This document shows positions 27,357 to 35,603 of a stretch of DNA of 64,000 nucleotides, in pieces. The translations under genes were made by a program, and so were the position numbers. Each line of letters opens with the position of its first letter. Position 1 is the stretch's first letter. The notes under the pieces were generated by a model that saw nothing but the letters and a program-made list of their open reading frames with translations, was not told where the DNA came from and did no database searches. The DNA lies in NCBI RefSeq assembly GCF_005222485.1, contig NZ_CP029078.1, positions 7,689,501 to 7,753,500 on the forward strand, written 5' to 3'. Source of the DNA: Streptomyces griseoviridis. Lineage in GTDB: Bacteria > Actinomycetota > Actinomycetes > Streptomycetales > Streptomycetaceae.

Positions 27357-27406
27357 TTGCCTCTGAGGCAAGGAAATTGCCCCAGGGGCAAAACTGGGGC
27401 TGAATA
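27357..27406 (+). promoter_or_regulatory. promoter with two near-identical 15-bp palindromic operators
   Basis: TTGCCTCTGAGGCAA (27357-27371) and TTGCCCCAGGGGCAA (27377-27391) are perfect 7-1-7 palindromes, centres 20 bp apart, so on one face of the helix. The second overlaps a likely -35 (TTGCCC, 27377). TGAATA at 27401-27406 with an 18-bp spacer is the likely -10, which would place transcription start at or near the ATG at 27413 (leaderless). Most probably the autoregulatory site of the XRE-cupin protein just downstream. Confidence 0.75.
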
Positions 27407-27412
27407 GAGGGC

Positions 27413-28039
27413 ATGAACGCCCCCGAGACCGACCCGGCGGGCGGGCCGGACGGTGAGGTCCTGCCCGTCGTCGCGCCGCACCTGCGCGAGCTGCGGCGCC
27501 GTGCCTCCCTGACCCTGGAGGCGGCGGCGCGCACCGCGGGCCTCTCACCGGCCCACCTCTCCCGGCTGGAGACCGGGCAGCGGCAACCGTCACTGCCGAT
27601 GCTGCTCGCCCTGGCCCGCATCTACGGTACGACGGTCTCCGAGGTGCTCGGCGAGACATCCGCCGACCGGGACGCCATCGTACGGGCCGCCGACATGGAG
27701 CCGACCGCCGCGGGCGGCTGGACCTACTGGCAGGCCGGAGCCCCGGGGCGCGGCATGCAGGCGCTGCGCGTCCACGTGCCGCACGGCGCCCAGGGCGACA
27801 TCGTCCGCGTCCACCCGGGCGAGGAGTGGCTGTACGTCCTCAGCGGTCGGCTCAGGCTCCGCCTCGGGGACTCCGCGCATCTGCTCGCGGCCGGGGACAG
27901 CGCGCACTTCGACTCGCTGACCCCGCACCGCATCGCCGCCCAGGACCCCGCCGGGGTCGAGCTGCTGTTCGTCCACACTCTGCTCCAGAGCCCCACGGCC
28001 ACGCTGTGCCTGGGTCCCACCACCGGAGGTATGCCATGA
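27413..28039 (+). CDS. XRE-family regulator with C-terminal cupin domain
   Basis: 208 residues. HTH at about 23-77 (LRELRRRASLTLEAAARTAG, then LSPAHLSRLETGQRQPS) and a cupin_2 barrel in the C-terminal half (HPGEEWLYVLSGRLRLRLGD, LLAAGDSAHFDSLTPH). Such regulators sense small ligands through the cupin. Probably leaderless, with the two palindromes directly upstream. Its TGA overlaps the start of the small membrane protein (ATGA). Whether it also controls hpnO or the hopanoid operon is unknown. Confidence 0.93.
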   Translation: MNAPETDPAGGPDGEVLPVVAPHLRELRRRASLTLEAAARTAGLSPAHLSRLETGQRQPSLPMLLALARIYGTTVSEVLGETSADRDAIVRAADMEPTAAGGWTYWQAGAPGRGMQALRVHVPHGAQGDIVRVHPGEEWLYVLSGRLRLRLGDSAHLLAAGDSAHFDSLTPHRIAAQDPAGVELLFVHTLLQSPTATLCLGPTTGGMP

Positions 28040-28155
28040 CCGACATGGAGGAGAAGTTCCCCCGCGCCCTGTGGGTACGGCTGATCATCTACATCGCCGT
28101 GGGCCATCTGTTCGCGGCCTTCATCTACCTGCTGTTCGAGGTGGGCGCCAAGTAG
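28036..28155 (+). CDS. 39-aa single-pass membrane microprotein (DUF6126-like)
   Basis: MTDMEEKFPRALWVRL then a hydrophobic span of about 22 residues (IIYIAVGHLFAAFIYLLFEV) and GAK at the end. Start ATG 28036 overlaps the regulator stop; GGAGGT lies 6 nt upstream. Acidic-then-basic N-terminus predicts the N-terminus inside. Size and text fit the DUF6126 family, which I recall as the usual partner of these XRE-cupin regulators. Function unknown. Confidence 0.85.
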   Translation: MTDMEEKFPRALWVRLIIYIAVGHLFAAFIYLLFEVGAK

Positions 28156-28170
28156 CGGCCGGCGGGGCGG

Positions 28171-28968
28171 TCAGTCGAGCAGCCGCTCGCGCAGCCGCTC
28201 CCGCGACCCCGCCGTGAGGCCGAGGCCGCGCTCCAGGTAGGTGTCGACGTCGCCCCAGGTCTCCTCGATCGTCTCGAAGGCCGCCGTCAGGTACTCCGCG
28301 CGGGCGTCGAAGAGGGGACTGAGCAGCTCCATCACCTCCGGCGTGTAGGCGGACTCGGCGCTGCCGCTGCGCCGCACCTTGTAGCGGCGGTGCTTCGCGT
28401 TCGACTCCAGGTAGTCGCGGACGATCGCCTCGCGCTCCACCCCGAGGGCGAGCAGCGTCACGGCTATGGACAGGCCCGCGCGGTCCTTGCCCGCCGCGCA
28501 GTGCATCAGCGCGGGCACGCTGTCGTCGGCGAGCGAGCGCAGTACGCGCGCGTGCTCCTCAGTGCGGTCCCTGATGATCGAGCGGTACGAGGCGATCATG
28601 CGCTGCGCGCCCTTGCCTTCGCCCAGGATCAGGCGAAGCTGCGCCAGGTCGCCGTCGCGGACCATCCGCCAGAACTCGGCGCCGTCGGCCGGGTCGGAGA
28701 GCGGCAGGTTCACGTTGCGCACGCCGGGCAGCTCGACGTCCGGGCCTTCGAGGCGCTGGTCGGCCTCGTTGCGGAAGTCGAAGACGGTGTGCAGGCCGAG
28801 GCTCGCGAGGAAGGCCGTGTCCTCGGCCGTCGCGTGCGCGAGGTGGCCGCTGCGGTACAGCACGCCGTGCCGCACCCGCCGGCCGTCCGTGGTGGGCAGT
28901 CCGCCCACGTCACGGAAGTTCCGTACCTGGGACAGCTCGGGCTCGGTCGACGGGATCTGCTGCGTCAA
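28171..28968 (-). CDS. tyrosine-protein phosphatase (Tyr_phosphatase_3 type)
   Basis: 265 residues from TTG 28968 (MTQQIPSTEPEL), with GAGGGAG about 6 nt upstream. The CX5R active site is HCAAGKDR, the general-acid region FRNEADQRLEGPDV precedes it. N-terminal VRNFRDVGGLPTTDG is the fingerprint of this bacterial family of protein-tyrosine/serine phosphatases. No signal peptide, so cytoplasmic. Upstream in-frame starts up to 29145 would add unrelated residues. Converges on the small membrane gene with a 15-bp gap. Confidence 0.92.
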   Translation of the reverse strand: MTQQIPSTEPELSQVRNFRDVGGLPTTDGRRVRHGVLYRSGHLAHATAEDTAFLASLGLHTVFDFRNEADQRLEGPDVELPGVRNVNLPLSDPADGAEFWRMVRDGDLAQLRLILGEGKGAQRMIASYRSIIRDRTEEHARVLRSLADDSVPALMHCAAGKDRAGLSIAVTLLALGVEREAIVRDYLESNAKHRRYKVRRSGSAESAYTPEVMELLSPLFDARAEYLTAAFETIEETWGDVDTYLERGLGLTAGSRERLRERLLD

Positions 28969-29499
28969 GGGGGCTCCCTCCCACTCGGCTCCGCCGGCGC
29001 GGCTCGATGGAATGGCCGGCGGGCCGATCCCGACGATACGACATACATACCGGCGTGCCATGAGTTGTCCGCAGGCGGTGCTCCACCGCCCGCCGTCGCT
29101 CGATGACGGCGTCGAGTGATCGCGTCTGTCGGGACATCGGGGCAACCTGCGGGGGCCCGGTGCCGGAGAGCCCGGCGCGAAGATCGCCCGGCTCTGTCGT
29201 ATCTGAACCTTCTGTCCGCATTGCTCGTCTGGTTTGCGCTTCGGTCGGTTTCCTCACAACTCGCTCTGGAATGTGAGGGAGTGGAGAAGTGTCACGTGAG
29301 GAGCGTCATATTCGTGACCGTGCGTGGCTCATCATGTCCACGTAATTCGTGGGGTCCTCGCGGGAGTTAGGAAAAGAAGCGGCGGAATTTCTGCACACAG
29401 GGTCACGGTGAATTCAGGTAAAGGATCAAGGGAAACGGGACAGCGGGGAACCACGGCTTGTCCGTTCGCGTCTTCGTCGCTTACGTTCGCCACCAATCC
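28969..29499. other. 531-bp non-coding stretch between phosphatase and riboswitch
   Basis: Divergent promoter space. Base composition drops towards the right (A/T-rich from 29200 onward). Short frames here have no ribosome site or family text. The promoter for the peptidase transcript should lie within about 29200-29480. Nothing else recognised. Confidence 0.5.
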
Positions 29500-29690
29500 G
29501 GACGGACGCCTAATCCTGCCGCCGACCGGAATCCCGGACCATTCACCCGTACTCGGCAGGAGCGGGGGACCCACAGGTACAACCGCCTGTTCCGGTCTCC
29601 GGAACGGCTCGGGGTAAAGCCGCGTCGCACGACGCGGCCGGGCATCTCCAGTCCGCACCCGACAGCTCACCTCGCAGGCGCCGGAGAGGA
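29500..29690 (+). promoter_or_regulatory. ydaO-type (c-di-AMP) riboswitch in the peptidase leader
   Basis: Blocks of the ydaO consensus appear in order: GACGCCTAATCCTGCC (29504-29519), CAGGAGCGGGGGACCCA (29556-29573), a GTTCCGG-TCT-CCGGAAC hairpin, GGGGTAAAGCCGCG (29611-29624), and GCACCCGACAGCTCACCTCG followed by CAGGCG before the ribosome site. Family knowledge: in Streptomyces these RNAs control genes for cell-wall hydrolases, and c-di-AMP binding turns expression off. The aptamer ends about 10 nt before GGAGAGG of the M23 gene. Boundaries approximate. Confidence 0.85.
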
Positions 29691-29697
29691 ATTCGTC

Positions 29698-30666
29698 ATG
29701 CCCGCGAAGGGTAAGCACCGCCGTCCGAAGGCCCTGCGCCTCACTCGTTCGATAGCCGTCGCCGGAACGGGTGGCGCCGCTCTCGCCCTCCCGCTCATGG
29801 GAGCCGCAGGCGCCCACGCCGCGACTCCGCAGTCCGTTTCCCAGTCGGTCTCCGAAAAGGCCGTCGCCTCCGCTCCGGCCGCCGGTGCGAAGTCGGCGAC
29901 CGCGGAGAAGTCGTCCGCCACCACCCGGACCTATTCCGTGCGGGTCGGTGACTATCTCTCGAAGATCGCCGACGAGCAGAAGGTCAGCGGCGGCTGGCAG
30001 CGGCTCTACTCCGACAACCGGCAGGCGGTGGGCGGCGATCCGTCGCTGATCCACCCGGGACTCAAGCTCACGATCGGCGCGAAGGCGGCGACGACGGCCG
30101 ACCAGTCGTCGAACAAGTCGTCGGACGCGCCGTCCTCCGCCGGTTCCTCGGACGCGGCGGGCTCGACGGGCTCCACCGGTTCGACCGGTTCCTCCAGTGC
30201 GTCGACCGCGCAGTCCTCCTCGGGCTCCTCGGACTCATCCGCCGCCACCGTTTCCACCGGCTTCACCCTCCCGGTCTCCGGTGCCTCCGTCGGCACCAGC
30301 TACCGCGCCTCCGGTTCCATGTGGTCGAGCGGCTACCACACCGGCGTCGACTTCGTGGTGCCGACCGGCACCGCCCTGAAGGCCGTGGGCGCGGGCAGCG
30401 TCGTCTCCGCCGGCTGGGGCGGCGCGTACGGCAACCAGGTCGTCATCCAGCTCGCCGACGGCCGCTACGCCCAGTACGCGCACCTCTCGCAGCTCTCCGT
30501 GTCGACGGGCCAGAGCGTGACCGCCGGACAGCAGATCGGCCTCTCCGGTGCCACCGGCAACGTGACCGGGCCGCACCTGCACTTCGAGATCCGCACCACG
30601 CCCGACTACGGCTCCGACGTGGACCCGCTCGCCTACCTCCGGGCCAAGGGCGTCACCGTCGGCTGA
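29698..30666 (+). CDS. secreted LysM-M23 peptidoglycan endopeptidase
   Basis: 322 residues. Signal peptide: KGKHRRPKALRLTR, hydrophobic core, cleavage after AGAHA. LysM domain at about 80-125 (TYSVRVGDYLSKIADEQ, ending HPGLKLTI). A Ser/Gly/Thr-rich linker (residues 130-190) leads to the M23 domain with zinc motifs HTGVD and HLHFE. Exported enzyme that should cut peptide crosslinks in the wall. Preceded by a c-di-AMP riboswitch, followed by a terminator; monocistronic. Confidence 0.95.
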   Translation: MPAKGKHRRPKALRLTRSIAVAGTGGAALALPLMGAAGAHAATPQSVSQSVSEKAVASAPAAGAKSATAEKSSATTRTYSVRVGDYLSKIADEQKVSGGWQRLYSDNRQAVGGDPSLIHPGLKLTIGAKAATTADQSSNKSSDAPSSAGSSDAAGSTGSTGSTGSSSASTAQSSSGSSDSSAATVSTGFTLPVSGASVGTSYRASGSMWSSGYHTGVDFVVPTGTALKAVGAGSVVSAGWGGAYGNQVVIQLADGRYAQYAHLSQLSVSTGQSVTAGQQIGLSGATGNVTGPHLHFEIRTTPDYGSDVDPLAYLRAKGVTVG

Positions 30667-30680
30667 CCCCGCCCCCCGTA

Positions 30681-30726
30681 CGCGCCGAAGGCCGGACCCC
30701 GATCCCCGGGTCCGGCCTTCGGTGCG
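30681..30726 (+). terminator. long hairpin terminator after the M23 gene
   Basis: A perfect 15-bp stem CCGAAGGCCGGACCC (30685-30699) pairs with 30708-30722; flanking bases extend it to 19 bp with one G-T pair. Begins 15 bp after the stop. Confidence 0.8.
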
Positions 30727-30867
30727 TGTGCCGCCATACGACGATTGCCGCCTCAACAGCCCTGCCCCACCTGTTATTCCTGGCTTGGGCAACACTTTAG
30801 GCGTGGCTTATCTCACCGTTCGTCAACCCTTTCCTACGGTCGCGTAGGACACATTCGAAGGTGTTCC

Positions 30868-31695
30868 ATGGCGGGCGTGACAGACGATTCGAGGAGTGAC
30901 GGCAGAACAGTGATCGGGTCGTACGTCGCGGTGGGGGACAGCTTCACCGAAGGCGTCGGCGATCCCGGCCCCGACGGAGCCTTCGTCGGCTGGGCGGACC
31001 GGTTCGCGGTCCTGCTCGCCGACCGGCGCCCCGAGGGCGATTTCACGTACGCGAACCTCGCCGTGCGAGGCAAGCTGCTCGACCAGGTGGTCGAGGACCA
31101 GCTTCCCAAGGCCGTCGAACTGGCCCCGGACCTGGTCTCCTTCTGCGCGGGCGGCAACGACATCATCCGGCCGGGCACCGACCCCGACGAGGTCGCGGAG
31201 CGGTTCGAGCGGGCCGTCGTCCGGCTCACCGAGGTGTGCGGCACCGTCATGGTGACCACCGGCTTCGACACCAGGGACGTCCCCGTGCTCAAGCGTCTGC
31301 GCGGGAAGATCGCCACCTACAACGGGCATGTGCGGGCCATCGCCGACCGGTACGGGTGCCCGGTGCTCGACCTGTGGTCGCTGCGGACCGTCCAGGACCG
31401 CCGCGCCTGGGACTCCGACCGGCTGCACCTGTCGGCCGACGGCCACACCCGGGTCGCGCTGCGGGCCGGACAGGTGCTCGGCCTCGACGTACCGGCCGAC
31501 CCCGACCAGGCGTGGCCGCCGCTGCCGCCGCGCGGGACCCTCTCGGTCCGACGCGACGACGTGCACTGGGCCCGCGAGTACCTGGTGCCGTGGATCGGAC
31601 GGCGGCTGCGGGGCGAGTCGTCGGGGGACCATGTGACGGCCAAGGGCGCGCTCTCCCCGGACGACATCAAGAGCCGGATCGCCCCGGTGGCCTGA
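30868..31695 (+). CDS. SGNH/GDSL-family hydrolase
   Basis: 275 residues from ATG 30868. Block I YVAVGDSFTEGVGDPGPDG has the nucleophilic Ser, block III reads FCAGGNDI, and block V is SDRLHLSADGH (Asp/His). No signal peptide, so probably cytoplasmic. Esterase, lipase or acyl-carbohydrate deacylase activity is possible; the substrate is not predictable. Longer upstream frames to 30745 lack ribosome sites. Convergent with the TetR gene 18 bp away. Confidence 0.92.
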   Translation: MAGVTDDSRSDGRTVIGSYVAVGDSFTEGVGDPGPDGAFVGWADRFAVLLADRRPEGDFTYANLAVRGKLLDQVVEDQLPKAVELAPDLVSFCAGGNDIIRPGTDPDEVAERFERAVVRLTEVCGTVMVTTGFDTRDVPVLKRLRGKIATYNGHVRAIADRYGCPVLDLWSLRTVQDRRAWDSDRLHLSADGHTRVALRAGQVLGLDVPADPDQAWPPLPPRGTLSVRRDDVHWAREYLVPWIGRRLRGESSGDHVTAKGALSPDDIKSRIAPVA

Positions 31696-31713
31696 GTGGC
31701 GGGGGCGTTCGGT

Positions 31714-32319
31714 TCACCCCTGCGCGGGCGGCTGCTCCAGTTCGCGGGTGAGGGCCGCGTCCGCCCAGCGCTGCGCCTGGGCGCGGGAGATCCCGCCCGG
31801 GTACGACGTCAGCTGCACGGCGAGGCCGTCGAGGAACGCGGTCAGCCGCAGCGCGGTGGCGGACGGGTCGGGACAGCGGAACTCGCCCGCCCGCACGCCC
31901 TCCTCGATCACCTCCGTGATGGCCGCCTTCCACCGCCGGTCCAGGTCCCGGGTCACCCGCTGGAGGGCCGGGTCGCGCAACGACGCCGCCCAGCCTTCGA
32001 TCCACAGGCGCCAGCCCTTGGCCTGGCCGGTCGGCGCGTACCAGCGCACCGCGGAGCGCAGCCGGCGCAGCGCCGTCGTACGGCGGCCGAGCAGCGTGCG
32101 CAGATGGACCAGGTCGTCCTCGGCCGCGTGCGCGAACGCCGCCGCGACCAGGCGTTCCTTCGTGGAGAAGTGATAGAGCACCAGCGCGTTGCTCACACCG
32201 AGCGCCGAGGCGACGTCGGCGATCCGTACCGCCGCCACACCCCGCGCCTCGATCTGCTCGACGGCGGCCCGCAGCAACTCCGTACGCCGTTCCGCCACGC
32301 TCAACCGCACCCGTGCCAC
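31714..32319 (-). CDS. TetR/AcrR-family regulator
   Basis: 201 residues. N-terminal HTH: RRTELLRAAVEQIEARGVAA, then IADVASALGVSNALVLYHFSTKERL. The C-terminal domain is BetI-like (WLEGW-type WIEGWAASLRDPALQ; LDGLAVQLTS). It follows the amino-acid dehydrogenase in the same orientation, 183 bp downstream, and may repress it through the dyad at 33756-33784 (inference). Confidence 0.92.
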   Translation of the reverse strand: MARVRLSVAERRTELLRAAVEQIEARGVAAVRIADVASALGVSNALVLYHFSTKERLVAAAFAHAAEDDLVHLRTLLGRRTTALRRLRSAVRWYAPTGQAKGWRLWIEGWAASLRDPALQRVTRDLDRRWKAAITEVIEEGVRAGEFRCPDPSATALRLTAFLDGLAVQLTSYPGGISRAQAQRWADAALTRELEQPPAQG

Positions 32320-32502
32320 GCGGTCAGAGTATGCCGTTGTCGAATGCCGGGGCCGTGCGAGGTCGGTTCCCGGCCACCCTCCACCGACCGGACCCGGACC
32401 GGGACCGGCACCCGCGTCGACACCGGCCGCCGTCCGTCCTCGTCGGCCGCTGTCCTCCCGTGCCCGTGCCCGCGTCCGTGTCCCTGTCTGCGCCGGGTGT
32501 CC

Positions 32503-33717
32503 TCACCGGTACCAGCCGAAACGTTCCGCTATCACCGGCAACCGGTCCGCGACGAGGGCGTGGGCCGCGGCGCGCGGGGTGGTGCCGTCCGTCTCGGCGC
32601 GGGTCAGGGTCCGGTCGACCAGGGTCCGCATCGCGCGGCGGGTGTACGCGAACGCCTGCTCCGCGTCCGGGCCGATGTCGCCGAACAGGGTCCACCACCA
32701 CCAGGCGTTGGTGCCGGAGTTGACCACCACGTCGGGCAGCACCGTCACCCCGCGCGCGGCCAGCGCCTCCTCCGCCTCCGGCAGCACGGGCATGTTGGCC
32801 GCCTCCACGATCCAGCGGGCCGTGACCGCCTCCTGGTTCGCCGCGTCGATCGCGTACGACACCGCGGCCGGAACCAGCACCTCCGCCTCGGCCGAGAGCC
32901 AGGCGTCGCCGGGCAGTTCGGCGTCGGAGGGGCGCAGCGCCGCCCGGTCGACGGTGCCGTACGCGTCGCGCGCCGCGAGCAGCGCCTCGACGTCCAGGCC
33001 GTCCGGGTTGGCGATCGTCCCCTTCACATCGGCGACGGCGACCACGGCGAGCCCGGCGCGGGAGAGGAAGCGGGCCGTCGCCCCGCCCATCGTGCCGAGC
33101 CCCTGCACCGCGACCCGGGCCTCCCGGTACGGCAGCTGGGCCCGGTCGAGGGCGGCGAGCGCCGACTCGGCGACCCCGCAGCCCCCGACCAGTTCGTCGA
33201 GGCCGATGCCGTCCACCTCGACGGCGAAGGCGTCCGCGAGCCGCCGTCGGGCGGCCGTCTCGTCGTCCAGGAGCGGGTACACGGCCTGGATCGACGAGAC
33301 GAGTCCGGCCTCGGCCGCCGCGCGGTCCACCAGGTCCTGGGTGAGCCCGAGGTCCTCGCCCGTGGTCCAGACGTTCTCGACGGTCGGCCGCACGGCCCGC
33401 AGGAACCGCACCAGGACGCCGTACGCGGCGGGGTCGCGCGGGTCGCAGTCGATGCCGCCCTTCGCGCCGCCGAGCGGGATGTAGCGGCCCTGCGGGTCGT
33501 AGTGCAGCGCCTCCTTCATGGTCATGCCGCGGGCGAGCCCGATCACCTCGTCCAGGGTGCAGCCCGCCCGCATCCGCAGCCCGCCGCTGGCCACCCCGCG
33601 CACCAGCCGGTCGACGACCAGGAACCCCTGGCGGCCCGTGACGTGGTCGGTCCAGGTGATCGACATCAGGGGAGCGGGCGCGCAGGCGCTCGCGGAGGGC
33701 GTCGAAGGGGCGGTCAC
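32503..33717 (-). CDS. Glu/Leu/Phe/Val dehydrogenase family protein
   Basis: 404 residues from GTG 33717 with GAGGAG 5 nt upstream; the frame stays open further but that part lies over the promoter. Conserved glycine loop RMRAGC, catalytic Lys in PLGGAKGGIDCDP, and NAD-binding VQGLGTMGGATARFL. Oxidatively deaminates an amino acid to a 2-oxo acid. The size and missing antenna fit Leu/Val-type enzymes more than hexameric glutamate dehydrogenase. Possibly feeds branched-chain 2-oxo acids (inference). Confidence 0.9.
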   Translation of the reverse strand: MTAPSTPSASACAPAPLMSITWTDHVTGRQGFLVVDRLVRGVASGGLRMRAGCTLDEVIGLARGMTMKEALHYDPQGRYIPLGGAKGGIDCDPRDPAAYGVLVRFLRAVRPTVENVWTTGEDLGLTQDLVDRAAAEAGLVSSIQAVYPLLDDETAARRRLADAFAVEVDGIGLDELVGGCGVAESALAALDRAQLPYREARVAVQGLGTMGGATARFLSRAGLAVVAVADVKGTIANPDGLDVEALLAARDAYGTVDRAALRPSDAELPGDAWLSAEAEVLVPAAVSYAIDAANQEAVTARWIVEAANMPVLPEAEEALAARGVTVLPDVVVNSGTNAWWWWTLFGDIGPDAEQAFAYTRRAMRTLVDRTLTRAETDGTTPRAAAHALVADRLPVIAERFGWYR

Positions 33718-33755
33718 GGGGGCTCCTCGCTCGCGGTGGGCGGGGGGACCGGCCG

Positions 33756-33784
33756 ACCGACGGTTACTGAATCGTCGGTCAGTA
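33756..33784 (-). promoter_or_regulatory. nested inverted repeats, probable TetR operator
   Basis: ACCGACG (33756-33762) pairs with CGTCGGT (33773-33779), and overlapping it TACTGA (33765-33770) pairs with TCAGTA (33779-33784). It lies 39 bp upstream of the dehydrogenase start. The spacing and TACTGAC style are common for TetR-family sites; the TetR gene at 31714 is the obvious candidate. Confidence 0.6.
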
Positions 33785-33986
33785 TCAGAAGAGGGATCGC
33801 CCGCTGTCAACGGCGGTGGGCGCTCCCCGCGGGGCGGGCGCCCGTACGCGGGGCGTTCGACCGTCGTCACGCTCCGCCGTATCTTTGGGCTTTCCTTGGA
33901 AACCGCCCTGACAGCACCCGGCCGCCGGGTGGTGTCAGCGGGGGCGACCATAATGGAATGCCTCACCGACTCTCCATGGAGGTACC

Positions 33987-35219
33987 GTGTCCGGTTTCCG
34001 TTCCCTGAGCTCCGGGCTCAGCTCGCTGCAGCCCGCGGCCTTCGGCGCGGACCCGAGCGGCGAGCGGATGGCCCGCATCCGCAGATCACCGCACTTCAAG
34101 GACGGTGTCTTCCAGAACCCCGGAGGCACCGCGCGGACCCGGCCCTCCGGTTCGGCCAAGAGCCTGGCCAAGGTCTACATCGACAAGGAGACCCGGGCCC
34201 GCCGCGCACCCCAGGGCACCGTGCCGGTGCACGCCACCACGCTCGCCGACATCGCCGCGCCGCCCGCCGACGGGCTGCGGCTGACCTGGATGGGCCACTC
34301 CAGCGTGCTCGCCGAGATCGACGGGCAGCGGGTGCTGTTCGACCCGGTGTGGGGCGAGCGCTGCTCGCCGTTCCCGTTCGCCGGGCCCAAGCGGCTGCAC
34401 CCGGTCCCGCTGCCGCTGGCCGCGCTCGGCCCGGTCGACGTCGTCGTGATCTCGCACGATCACTACGACCACCTCGACATGCCCACGATCAAGGCGCTGG
34501 CCGGCACGGACACGCTGTTCGCGGTCCCGCTCGGGGTCGGCGCCCACCTGGAGCACTGGGGTGTCTCCGCCGACCGGCTGCGCGAGCTGGACTGGCACGA
34601 GGCGACCCGGGTCGGCGACCTCACCCTGACCGCCACCCCGGCCCGGCACTTCTGCGGCCGCGGCCTGCGCAACACCCAGCACACCCTGTGGGCGTCCTGG
34701 GCCGTGGCCGGGCCCGAGCACCGGGTGTACCACAGCGGTGACACCGGGTACTTCGAGGGCTTCAAGGACATCGGCGCCGCGCACGGCCCGTTCGACGCGA
34801 CGATGATCCAGATCGGCGCGTACAGCGACTTCTGGCCCGACATCCACATGACGCCCGAGGAGGGCATGCGGGCCCACCTGGACCTCCAGGGCGGCGAGCC
34901 GCGCGGTGTGATGCTGCCGATCCACTGGGGCACCTTCAACCTGGCCCCGCACCCGTGGGCCGAGCCCGGCGAGGGCACCCTCGCGGCGGCCCGCGCCACC
35001 GGCTCGCGCGTCGCGCTGCCCCACCCGGGCCAGCCCTTCGAGCCCACCTCCGAGACGGTCCCCGCCGACCCGTGGTGGCGCGGCGTCGCCCTGGCCCCCG
35101 CGGGCGGCTGGCCGGAGTCGGGCGCCGGGACGCCCGACGCGCTGACGGACACGGTGAGTGACGTCCAGGGGAAGAATTCCACGGGCACCGGAGAGCCCGA
35201 AACGGTCCAGGCGGGCTGA
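33987..35219 (+). CDS. metallo-beta-lactamase-fold hydrolase (NAPE-PLD/UlaG-like)
   Basis: 410 residues from GTG 33987, 5 nt after GGAGG. Core: TWMGHSSVLAEIDGQRVLFDPVW, the metal motif SHDHYDHLD, TPARHFCGRG, HSGDTGYFEGF and the late PIHWGTFNL. These are the features of the NAPE-hydrolysing phospholipase D-like branch. Likely a phosphodiesterase on lipids or lipid-like molecules. About 90 N-terminal residues are basic and precede the fold; the C-terminal 35 residues look disordered. Followed by a strong terminator. Confidence 0.92.
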   Translation: MSGFRSLSSGLSSLQPAAFGADPSGERMARIRRSPHFKDGVFQNPGGTARTRPSGSAKSLAKVYIDKETRARRAPQGTVPVHATTLADIAAPPADGLRLTWMGHSSVLAEIDGQRVLFDPVWGERCSPFPFAGPKRLHPVPLPLAALGPVDVVVISHDHYDHLDMPTIKALAGTDTLFAVPLGVGAHLEHWGVSADRLRELDWHEATRVGDLTLTATPARHFCGRGLRNTQHTLWASWAVAGPEHRVYHSGDTGYFEGFKDIGAAHGPFDATMIQIGAYSDFWPDIHMTPEEGMRAHLDLQGGEPRGVMLPIHWGTFNLAPHPWAEPGEGTLAAARATGSRVALPHPGQPFEPTSETVPADPWWRGVALAPAGGWPESGAGTPDALTDTVSDVQGKNSTGTGEPETVQAG

Positions 35220-35254
35220 CGACCGGACAGAAAACGGCAACCGGCGAGCGCCGG

Positions 35255-35290
35255 GTGAGGGCCGGGGAGCAGTCGCTCCCCGGCCCTCAC
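35255..35290 (+). terminator. 16-bp perfect hairpin terminator
   Basis: GTGAGGGCCGGGGAGC, loop AGTC, exact complement. 35 bp after the hydrolase stop. Confidence 0.82.
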
Positions 35291-35603
35291 GCATGTCCAC
35301 AGACCGCTTCTGAGCAGCTCTGATCGATCCGATGCCGGAACCATCCGCTCGCGCGTCCGAAGTATCGATCGGCCGTACGACAGCTCATACCAGAGGGGGA
35401 TGCTCGCGGGGGGAGTTTGCGAACTGCCCCGCGCGCCCGATCTGTTCGCAACTACTGTGAGTGCTCGTCGAGCGGGGGAAGGGCTTGACGTCGACGCGGC
35501 GACGCGTCGACCGGCCCGCGACCGCTCGACGACATCGCGATGGCACACACCCGGCCGCGCCCCACGCGCGTCCGGGCACCGACGGACCAGTTCGAGGAAA
35601 CCG
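35291..35603 (+). promoter_or_regulatory. 313-bp leader of the conservon with two inverted repeats
   Basis: TTGCGAAC (35417-35424) and GTTCGCAA (35444-35451) form a spaced dyad; GTCGACGC and GCGTCGAC (35490-35511) form a hairpin with a 6-nt loop. The open frame through this region is not credible as coding because the histidine-kinase-like protein has a clear start at 35604. Probably promoter plus long leader. Confidence 0.45.
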
